Shown in pieces: positions 12,601-21,700 of a stretch of 64,000 nucleotides of DNA. Positions within the stretch are counted from its first letter, which is position 1; each line of letters opens with the position of its first letter. The stretch is from Zerene cesonia (taxonomy: Eukaryota; Arthropoda; Insecta; Lepidoptera; Pieridae), in NCBI RefSeq assembly GCF_012273895.1, contig NC_052110.1, forward strand, positions 434,001-498,000. Reading direction: 5' to 3'. The position numbers were made by a program, and so were the translations under genes. The notes under the pieces are model-generated. The model was not told the origin of the DNA. It made no database searches and saw nothing but the letters and a program-made list of their open reading frames with translations.

Positions 12601-13850
12601 GACATTATTTTATAAAATTAATATGCAAAGAATAGACTGTGATAGGAAATATGTCATAATGATAAAATAAAATATTACACCGTACACACTACTGCATATA
12701 GACTGTATATATTATACACTATCATTTAGTATATAAATCTGTTTTACGTGCCGCTGCAGATGTTTCACATCAAAACTTAGATATGTCTTTCGAATAGCAC
12801 AAAAATATAGAAATGTTTATAAAAGAAACTTCACAAAAATTGGAAAAACAATCGAATGTTTTTTTTCCTAATTTCTGAATTGTAAAATCAATAACCATTA
12901 AGTAACATTTCTACCAAAATATGTCTACTTTCTAATCAAACCGGTCTTATAACTTTAATATTCACCCAGGTTACGCAAACTCCAAGCGTCCATAACGAAA
13001 AAGGAGAAGCTGCTCGAAGCAGAGAGAAAGAAAAAAGAGATGAAGAAGAAGGAGTTGGCAGAAACAGCGTTGCCCGAACTCAACGCGCACAAGGCCCCGC
13101 TTAAAGAGCCAGAATTTGTGCCGCCAGAAGAATTGTCTGGAGATTTGCGGACACTGTCTGCTAGCAGTAAGTTTTATCTTAATATATGTAAATTATGTGT
13201 CACATTTTATGTCCGCGATGGTCTCCTAAACTACTCAACCGATTTTAATCAAATTTGCTCATCATATGCAGTTTGATCCAATTTAAAAGATTAGATATTT
13301 TATATTGTTCCAATTACGATAAATGCCTGTTTGGGTAGTGCGGGCACGGTTAATATAATAGTAAAGAAAAAGGAAAAGGAAATGATTAAGTGATTTTCAA
13401 TTACTCAAACAATTGCAATTGCTTGTATTATAAACAGATTTCTCTTTTAGTAATTCGTTATTAAAAATAATGCAGAATCTACATAAAATCGAATGAAATG
13501 TTTTTGATTGTTTGTTACCATGTCTCCAGATGGTATAAAAAAATTTAATAAATTGACCTAACGACCAGATTAGAAAACCTACCTTTTATGGTGAATTGTT
13601 ATTTTACTGGACAAAGTTTTCAGCAAAATACTCAATTTTCTAATAATCATCCATGTTTTCAGAAAATCTTCTCCGGGAGCGTTTCGAGTCCCTCCAAAGG
13701 CGAGGGGTGCTTGCGGCCTCGAGGGTCATGATGAAGAAGAAGCGAAGGGTCAAGAGTTACTTCAAAGCTGGGCACAAGGTCACTGACCAGGATGTGGAGA
13801 AATATATGAATAAAATCAACAAAAAGAACAAACTCACTGTATCCAAGTAG
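9679..13850 (+). CDS. NOP53: Ribosome biogenesis protein NOP53 (GLTSCR2/PICT1 orthologue)
   Basis: Eight coding exons join without a phase break: 9679-9800, 9884-10049, 10413-10626, 11148-11326, 11657-11776, 12176-12396, 12970-13166 and 13663-13850, giving 468 residues, close to the human protein's length. NOP53 is a nucleolar factor for 60S subunit maturation; in yeast it links the pre-ribosome to the exosome helicase Mtr4. Family signatures are WRKHSDIRDVEDFLED (residues 18-33), IFMLDTVGEG, RAKPPPPKMVV, GVSYNPSFQ, and a basic C-terminus with LLRERFESLQRRGVL and MKKKRRVKSYFK. Lys/Glu-rich helices fill exons 5-7. All introns are GT..AG; the intron-1 donor, GTTAGG, is weak but is fixed by the phase of exon 2. 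An AATAAA follows the stop by two bases. The ATG at 9679 precedes the first conserved block by only 17 residues, and the gene looks intact. Confidence 0.96.
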
Positions 13851-13852
13851 TG

Positions 13853-13858
13853 AATAAA
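13853..13858 (+). terminator. Poly(A) signal of NOP53
   Basis: AATAAA begins two bases after the TAG stop. A T-rich stretch follows from about 13874, so the 3'UTR would be very short. Confidence 0.7.
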
Positions 13859-13910
13859 TGTTTGAAACAAGTGTCTTTTTTATTCATTGCGATATGGTAA
13901 CGCCAATATT

Positions 13911-14226
13911 GTATTTTCTTGTGTTTGATTTTACGCGAGTATTATACATTTAGAAATTAAAAACTTTATACCAAACATACAGACATACCAAAAGACCAGA
14001 AGACACTATCAGCCAATACTGCCAACATCCAGAAAAATACTCCACATACCAACTGCGGCGAAATAGGTGGAGGTAGTTCACAAACAACAATTTTTGTATG
14101 ACCTTCAAGACATATAACATCTCAGTCTCCCCGTGACCACGCTCGCTGTAAAGTGTTCGAAACGTCGGGTTAATAATATAATGAATAAATCGCGTTTAAA
14201 ATCCGTTAAAAAGTTTTTAATTTCTA
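13911..14226. mobile_element. 316-bp element flanked by a 12-bp target duplication
   Basis: The exact repeat AACGCCAATATT occurs at 13899-13910 and 14227-14238, bracketing the element. Inside, TAGAAATTAAAAACTT near the left end is inverted at the right end, and GTCGGGTTAATAATATAATG and AATCCGTTAAAAAG are characteristic. A shorter relative lies at about 37725-37885, with TTGTGTTTGATTTTACGCGA in common. Coding potential is absent, so it is non-autonomous. Confidence 0.8.
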
Positions 14227-14284
14227 AACGCCAATATTATTAAAATAGTGAATTAAAATCAAATATTTATTATTTTGTGGTGTA

Positions 14285-14760
14285 ATCCAACTACCCTCCT
14301 TACATGCGAGCACAACCAATCACCGCACGCTTTTAAAGCACTCTCAACGTCCCTACTGGACGTAGTGACGCATATACGTCACACAGTCTGCATCGATCTT
14401 CCGTGACGATCGGATCTCAATAACCGCCGGAAAACCTCCACGAGGTTCTCTAGATATCTCAGGCATTGTGCTAGTGTAACCCCCCTTCCCATTTGGTCGC
14501 GCTGAACCGCCGCGTGAGTGTGTGTGGAGTGAAGGACTGGATCTGGTCTACCTGGCCCGAGCTGGAGGACCCTTGACCGCGTGATGCTGTGCCGCGTGCT
14601 TGCTTGGACACTACTCCCTCGGACGAGGTAAGTGCCGTGTGTTCCCGTCTTTCCCTTTTTCGCTACACCACGTAGATTATGTTTTACAGTCCGCTTAATA
14701 TCGAAATTAATATATTGGCGCGACCACTAGCTTTTTGTCCCGGCGTAGCCTATGGTACAT
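14285..14760. other. GC-rich block of unknown nature
   Basis: The block is markedly GC-richer than its flanks and lies between converging genes. On the plus strand it contains a strong splice-donor-like CGAG|GTAAGTGCC with the GT at 14631. An upstream ATG opens a short hydrophobic frame (MLCRVLAWTLLP). Further on, ATTGGCGCGACCAC resembles the junction of a long terminal repeat with a TGG-starting primer-binding site. It could be an LTR-element remnant or a first exon; neither is proven. Confidence 0.4.
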
Positions 14761-14896
14761 TTGATGCCAAAAATCGACATCCCAATACGATGTGTACTAG
14801 TTTAAATAAATACAGCATTAATTTCGGTACAGCATATTTTATTGTATGGAATTGGACAATGGGTAAAAGAAAATAAAGCATGTTAATATAAAAATA

Positions 14897-14902
14897 TTTA
14901 TT
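14897..14902 (-). terminator. Distal poly(A) signal of the chitin-binding gene
   Basis: AATAAA on the minus strand, about 355 bases after the stop codon at 15257. A nearer AATAAA is at 15107-15112. Either could be used. Confidence 0.45.
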
Positions 14903-15256
14903 ACAAAATAGTCTTACGTTACTATACATTTAAATTTATACTACAGTTGGCAGTGTTAGAGTAAAGTAAAATGTAGGTAACTTCAGAATTCGTCTAAGGC
15001 TTAATTAAATTAAATACTAGTCGGCAAGTCAAACGTTAAAATTAACAAAACACAATAAATTAAGTTTAATTTAAACTAAGGCGTATGTTTAACCTTAAAG
15101 TACAATTTTATTATCTTACAAAATAAATGGTTATCTACAATGAATCACATTTACAGGAAATAAAGTAGGATCTTAATGCGAGCATAGATTTCAACGTCAT
15201 TCATAATCTAGACCATGAACATTACATCTTAAAACTTAGGTAACGTTTGGAGGCCT

Positions 15257-18200
15257 CTAGCCAAATTTCGCTGCTATTGAGTAAAGAGACCTTAATAATT
15301 CGATCGCTCGTGTATCAGATTGGGTTTTTTCTTGAACAGCAACTCTCGCTTCTGCGATTGGTTTATCTGCTATGGTTGTGGTCGTCGTAGTTTCTTCTGG
15401 TGCTTTTGTTTGGAACTTTCTAGCTCCGCGTCTACTTGGAAATGTAGTCGTGACCGTACTTGTCGTTGTGAGCTCAGTCTCCTCTGTTTCTGATGTTTGT
15501 GTTGTTGGGTTTGAAAGAGAATTGACCGCTGTAGCGTCAGTGTTTAAACTTTTTCCACGTCGGCTTTCTACGGGTATCCTGTCACTTCTTCTATAATGTG
15601 TCGATTGTATGTAGTCAATATCAGGAATTGTCGTTTCAGTTGCTAGTTCTTCTTTCGCGATATCTTCCATATCTTTCTGTGAAACTGCCATAAGAGCTTC
15701 TAACAATGCCTTTTTGGATGCCTCTGCTGTGGAATTGTGATCATCGTCACAAGTTTGTACTAATAAGAGGATTAAACGTTTAACAGTTTTTGATTTTGTT
15801 TTCTTCATAACGTTCATTAGTTTTTGGGTCGTTGTTGAGTTCATACCGCCCATGATTTCTTTTGCTTTTTCCACGACCGTATCAGCGATCGTTGTTATGT
15901 CTTGTGATACTTCTGTTGATGTTGGTTCTCTTAAGGCCTTTCCTGCTCGATTGTTTTGTATATCATTTAATGTCGTTACTTCATAATATATGGTTGACGG
16001 TTGTGCTTGTTCTGTCGTTGAGTAATAAGTTGTTGGCGGAGCGTTTGTAGTCGTTGCTAGGTTGTTAGTCTGTTGAACTAATTTCGACAGGCTCTCATCG
16101 CCACTAGTTGCACTGAGTCCATCGTTTAAAGTAATTGGGTCGATTATTGTGCTTTGCCAATTTTCAAAAGTTGTTGGCCATTGGAACTCGTATGTTGTTT
16201 TTTCAGTGTCAGGCGATGTAAATATACTGCTAGATATCGGTGTGGGAGTTGTATATTCTTCAGGTTGATCTTTGACCGTCGTAGTGTAAGATTGTGTTGA
16301 AATTTTCAACGTCGTCGTGTCAATGTCAGGGTATGTTGGAGCTTCTAAATCAGTAGAGGGTTTCTTTGGAAGATTCTTATCATGAATGTTTATTTGTTTG
16401 CCTTGTCTTAGAGTATTACTCTGCGGCGCTACAAACGATTGACTGTGAGCCCTTTGTAATTCTTCCTCATTTTCTAGTTCTACACTATCATTGTCTGGGA
16501 AAAAGGTAGGAGAAGGTTCGGGCAGTGATGTGGTTGTTCTAATCTTTTTGCTTTCAAATGATTGATGCGAGTTAGTGATCGGTTGGAGGGTTGAGTCAGA
16601 TACATCGTCATCCCAGGCTGTAGGAAGATTTGTAACTTCTGTATAATCGTTTATAAGTTTAGCGCTTGAAGGGAACCATTCGCTGCCATATGGTCTATAT
16701 GTATTATTTTGCAAACCACCATATTGCGGTAAAGTATAACTATCCCCTGTTGTTTCATCATCGTTTGGACTGTTGGAGAATTTATTCAATCTTGAAGGCG
16801 GGGTGGTCGTGAAGTAGTAGGGGATTGTAGGTGTAGGCGCTGTAGTGTATGAAGCGGAAATTCTTCCACAACATTTAAATGGATTTCTAGGAGTTGTTGG
16901 TACATACACAGTTGACGGTATGTCCGTAGTAGTCGGCCTTGTAGTTGTTGTTGTATCGAATGCATAATCTGTAGCCAGTTTTAAAGCTTTTGCGTCTCTA
17001 AACGAATTATTGGGTTCTCTTAGTTTATGGTCATCTGAAAATCCTAAAATTTCATCGTCATCTTCATTGATTGTTGTTGTTGGTTCTGTATTGAATGAAT
17101 CGTCTGTAGCTGTTAACATATCACCAAACGAAGGTGGAGTTGGTCGGATATCAGAAAGCACTTTTCTAAATTGAACGGGATCTTGTAGGTACGCAGAAAG
17201 CGCATGGGTGAAAACTTGTGCAAGTTCTCTAATTTGAGGTGAAGTCGCTAACGGAGTCTGACTCATTTGAATCGATAAATCTTCTGCTAACTCGTTGTAT
17301 GTTCCATTGGGATCTAATTTTATTTCTTCTAATAGCTCTGCATTATTAGCCCCATTGCCAAACAAGCTGCTATATTTATTTATTGTTTGACGACTAAACA
17401 AGTTTGGTAGTTCATCTACAGTTTGTCCCAAGTCATCAGTAGTTGTTGTTGCTTCTTTGTTGTCGCGTGGTGGTGAAGTTTGGAGATTATCCATGGCCGT
17501 AGCATAATAAATGGCTAGTGAATGAAGAGTCTTAGGTGTTAAAGATGGAGGGACAACTAAACCAGGTCGATTTGGTTGATCTCCGTAATATTTTTCAGTA
17601 ATCGTCGTCTGAAGTGAAGGTTCGGTTTGTCTGAATGAATCGAAATTAATTTTCTTCAACACTCTTTGCTTACGTTCTTGATACGTTGGCTCCGTTGTTG
17701 ATTGAACATCTACACCGGTTGAAAATGTTTCGAATATATTTGTGGATGCCGTCTCAGTTATTCTGTCACCCCTAGTTGTATGAGGAATTTTTGTTGATGA
17801 TTCGAAAACATTATCAGGCACTTTAACAGTGCTTGATACCTTGAATATATCTTGTTCGACTGCTTTTGTAGTAGCCTCTACAAATTTCTGTGTTGTTTCT
17901 GAATATGTTCTGTTCCTTTCTTTGTCGAGGAAATTTTTAAGTAATGAGACTCCAGGCCGTGTGTAGGGCTCACGTTTTTCATTAATTATACTAACATAAC
18001 TCTTTGTATAAGGTAGTAATGTTTGTCTTTTCGTTGTAGCTTCTTGTGTGTACGGCAAAATAGGTTGAGGTTTTATGTCATAGAGCGTCGTTAGAGAGGG
18101 ATTGTTTTTGTTTTTTGAGGATTTAGGTGGTAGGTTCGGATTGTAAACGGGATAGGGACGGAAATTTTTGTTGTTATAGTTTTGAAGGAATTGCCGATTT

Positions 18201-18784
18201 TGGTTTTGGGCGAATGATGCAGTCTCCGCAGCTTCCTGCATTTCTTTTATGCTGTTATAATCTCCTGCGGGAGCGGTCGTCCTTCGCGTAGGAATATCAT
18301 AGTATGTAGGCAGGGTAGTTTTAACATTTCCAAAGCTGTTAGATATCAGTTGGACTAGATTCCGCCTCTTTTCGAAACCAGCTGGCGCTTGAACACGCTG
18401 CGTTGGGTTAATATTGAATAATGCTTGATAACTTCTTGGTGTAGGTTTTTGTGTCGTTACATGTGCGTCGTTTTGGAATCGCTGCCGCTGTCGATACCTT
18501 TCAGTGGTGCTCGGTGTAATAACGGTTGGTCGTCTAGATTCCGGGCGGGTATTGGTGTCTATACCAATCTGCTGCAAATCAGAGTTTTTGCTGAGGCTCT
18601 TTGTGATTTTCTGTGACTTCTTCTGTTCGTTGGAGTAATATTCGACGCTGGATTCGTAGAGAGCTGGGGAGGAAGCGCAGTCCACCTTGAACCACCAGTC
18701 ACATATAAGGTGCGACTGGCTGAAGATGGTGCCGTTTGGACAGAGGAATGAAATCTTGCGGGAAGTGTCACAGATATGAAAAAC
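15257..18784 (-). CDS. Terminal giant exon of the chitin-binding gene
   Basis: One 3528-base exon encodes the second half of the CBM14 domain and the whole C-terminal tail, to a TAG at 15257. It starts after TTCCATTGCAG as VFHIC; the ATG of the open frame further upstream is intronic and is not the start. The tail is rich in TTT runs, Pro and Asn, as expected for an O-glycosylated extended matrix protein. Three stretches depart from this. One, around residues 650-685, contains LAQVFTHALSAYLQDPVQF. A Cys pair in NPFKCCGRIS lies near residue 770. The third, around 1100-1180, is helical with MNVMKKTKSKTVKRLILLLV and one Cys. Basic pairs such as SRRG near the C-terminus could be processing sites; that is inference. 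Confidence 0.93.
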   Translation of the reverse strand, partial: VFHICDTSRKISFLCPNGTIFSQSHLICDWWFKVDCASSPALYESSVEYYSNEQKKSQKITKSLSKNSDLQQIGIDTNTRPESRRPTVITPSTTERYRQRQRFQNDAHVTTQKPTPRSYQALFNINPTQRVQAPAGFEKRRNLVQLISNSFGNVKTTLPTYYDIPTRRTTAPAGDYNSIKEMQEAAETASFAQNQNRQFLQNYNNKNFRPYPVYNPNLPPKSSKNKNNPSLTTLYDIKPQPILPYTQEATTKRQTLLPYTKSYVSIINEKREPYTRPGVSLLKNFLDKERNRTYSETTQKFVEATTKAVEQDIFKVSSTVKVPDNVFESSTKIPHTTRGDRITETASTNIFETFSTGVDVQSTTEPTYQERKQRVLKKINFDSFRQTEPSLQTTITEKYYGDQPNRPGLVVPPSLTPKTLHSLAIYYATAMDNLQTSPPRDNKEATTTTDDLGQTVDELPNLFSRQTINKYSSLFGNGANNAELLEEIKLDPNGTYNELAEDLSIQMSQTPLATSPQIRELAQVFTHALSAYLQDPVQFRKVLSDIRPTPPSFGDMLTATDDSFNTEPTTTINEDDDEILGFSDDHKLREPNNSFRDAKALKLATDYAFDTTTTTRPTTTDIPSTVYVPTTPRNPFKCCGRISASYTTAPTPTIPYYFTTTPPSRLNKFSNSPNDDETTGDSYTLPQYGGLQNNTYRPYGSEWFPSSAKLINDYTEVTNLPTAWDDDVSDSTLQPITNSHQSFESKKIRTTTSLPEPSPTFFPDNDSVELENEEELQRAHSQSFVAPQSNTLRQGKQINIHDKNLPKKPSTDLEAPTYPDIDTTTLKISTQSYTTTVKDQPEEYTTPTPISSSIFTSPDTEKTTYEFQWPTTFENWQSTIIDPITLNDGLSATSGDESLSKLVQQTNNLATTTNAPPTTYYSTTEQAQPSTIYYEVTTLNDIQNNRAGKALREPTSTEVSQDITTIADTVVEKAKEIMGGMNSTTTQKLMNVMKKTKSKTVKRLILLLVQTCDDDHNSTAEASKKALLEALMAVSQKDMEDIAKEELATETTIPDIDYIQSTHYRRSDRIPVESRRGKSLNTDATAVNSLSNPTTQTSETEETELTTTSTVTTTFPSRRGARKFQTKAPEETTTTTTIADKPIAEARVAVQEKTQSDTRAIELLRSLYSIAAKFG

Positions 18785-21700
18785 CTGCAATGGAAATGAT
18801 ACTGTATGTGAAATCTGCAATCCAGTTTAATGCTTCATTACGACTAAGTTAAATCATCGGAACTTACCTGGCAGTCAGTCTCCAAGTCCGCGTAATATCC
18901 TGTAGGTACATTCTTGCAATTAAATCCTGTATTTGGGATGTTGGGGAGAGCAGGGAAGTCAACACCCGCCCTGCCTATGACTCCTGTAAGAATTATTGGG
19001 TAGGATTTTTAAAATGTTTAATCAAATGTATTTCAATAGTTAACTACTAGCAACCTGCGGCGTCACTCGCGTGGTATCCAGGTGAAAAGTAGCCCATGTG
19101 TTAATCCAGAATTTAATCTATCTCTGTACCTAATTTTATACAGATACGATAAGTTGTTTTCGCGTTTAAGAGTAAGAAACATCCATACCAGATCCATCCA
19201 TCCAAACTTTCCAACTTCCGCGTTTATAATATTAGTAGGAATACTACTGGACGTATAGAAATACAAGATTGATTTGATTGTATAAACTGTAAAATATAAG
19301 AGCAAGACCATGTCGTATGGAATGGATGCGTAATATTATCTATACTTTTCAATAGGCCGCCAAACTGTAAAGGATCAAATTGGAAACGTCCCTGTTTTTT
19401 TCTTATAACGATGTAAAATAATAAACGGCGAGACCTATCAATAATCTACAAAAAAGATTTATGTAATAGTAGTGGCCAAATTCCGTTGCCCGTGATTCAT
19501 AAATAGCCCATAACAATTAGTGATCACGTACATATCCAACGGTGCAATTATTTTTGAAATCGGTCCCGTACTTCCTGAGTATAGCGCGTTCAAACAAAAA
19601 CACTCGGCTTCAGTTCTATCCTTAGTATATATTAATTATGTATCACATACTCAACCGATTTTAATTTACTTTGCACACAATGTGTTTGATCCAGCTTAAA
19701 AGATGGGATATTTTATATATTACTAGCTGCGCCCCGCGGTTTCACCCGCGTAAGTCCGTATCCCGTAGGAATATCGGGATAAAAAATAGATGTTGGCCGA
19801 TTCTCAGACCTACCCAATATGCTCACCAAATTTCAGAGGAATCGGTCAAGCCGTTTCGGAGGAGTTTGGCAACGAAAACTGTGACACGAGAATTTTATAT
19901 ATATAGATTTCAATTACGATAAAAGACTACCCGGGCGGAGCCGGCGTGCATCTACTATTATTATATAATATAGATGATTACTTAATATATTATGAGAATG
20001 AGTCATAACGGCAACCATTTTATGATACACACATAGAACTTTTTCAATCATGTTAACTTTTATAAGTACTTATGAATAATCAATTTATGATACGGAAATT
20101 CAGTACAATGGATTGTTAAGTTTCTGCGACACATTTAACGAACTTTTTTCAATAATAAAGTTTTAATTATATTCGCATTTTCCTATATGTCATAACTCGT
20201 AAATCATAATGCGCAATCTATGAGAATCTCCACGTAACATAACTATTATTAAAACTCATCTACAGAAGGTTTAGTAAGATGGCATTAAAACTGTAAACAA
20301 ACTGGTGATAAATGCAAAATTAATTATTTCTTGTGACTTTTTATACTTTTCTTGTTTATAAAATTGCGTAATCTTCTCTTCCGTCTCATTGCACTCTATA
20401 AGTGATGGAATAATGTACTTTGTGTGCATATTTGCTTACTATAAAAACAGTTATATTTTTTCTCTGATCACACAAGACACTCTCAATGAAAAAATATTTC
20501 CCTGTAGCCAACGCATTTAAAAAAAAGCGTTTATAAACAATTTCAAATAATTTGGTGCGAAACATTACTGTCTTCCGAACTAGGACAAAGGGAATATTCA
20601 TTATTATACCAATAAACAATATAACTGAAGGACTACGAAAGGAGACCACATTATTATTATATTACCTTGATGTTCAACAACATCTAGATCAGGTTGGCTG
20701 TCCGCCGGTATCAGGCGTTTTACCAGTGCCTTGCCTTCCGTGTAGCTTTCAAAGCCAGCCGCGCCCATCGCCTCAGCGAGCGCCTGGATTGACTCTGCGC
20801 TGGGCGCCGGGATGTAAAGATTGGGATTTGAGTCCTGGAAAGAGCAAGAGGAAAAACTGTGAAATAATAGTTATAAACAGTGCATATGATATATACCAAT
20901 AAAATATAATGTACGTTAAATATTGAGTTACAGTGAATTGCTTGTTGGAACAATAACTCAAACATGCTTCTTAATTAGAATTTCTTCAAAAGCAGAGCAA
21001 AGCAAAAGTTTTGTATGTTAGTTATTTATGAAACATTTATTTCCAAACACATGTAATCATATCCTTCCTATTACGGATATCCATTACGGATAGTAATAAT
21101 TGGAGTATCGTGTATTAAAAACTTACTTTTCGCCGTTGTGCTCTACGCGAACCATCGCAAACGCCTAGTGACACTGAAATAGAAACGTTTGTTTTAACAA
21201 TAACTAAGTTTAATGAAATAAACAATTTTTTACCCTATTAAACCTATTTAAAATTGATCAAAATTAATTGAAATAATTCTTAGTTAATTAACTAGCTTTC
21301 CTATATAGCTCTATTTTATAAGTTATTCATTTTATTTAGATCACAAAAGTAGGATATAAATAAATATTATGAGTAGAAATAGTAGTAGCATACACGTAGT
21401 TATTCAATCTGCATACAAACAAGTAAAGAAAATTTATATAAATCTTCATTCGTAGATTACATTCAAACTTGTTTATGTAAGTTTAATAAACATTTTATAT
21501 TTATTTTATTCGCGAGTTTGGCTAGCACAACTGTTTGTAAATACATATAACTATGTGCTTAATAAGAAATCGTGTACAATTTATTTAAACATGACACCTC
21601 GTGCTCTGAAAGTAAAACGGTTGCCCCTAGCGACCTCTGTCAACACCCAGCTATGATTTGTATCGACATTTGACCCCTGTTTTTGCAAACAGTCTTCTAC

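Noticed and set aside
15372..16050. Plus-strand frames rich in Val/Leu at 15372-15596 and 15862-16050
   Set aside because: These are antisense shadows of the Thr-rich coding exon (ACN codons reverse to NGT).
20552..20902. Plus-strand 116-residue frame
   Set aside because: Antisense to the third exon of the chitin-binding gene (20666-20834), which has clear splice sites and correct phase.
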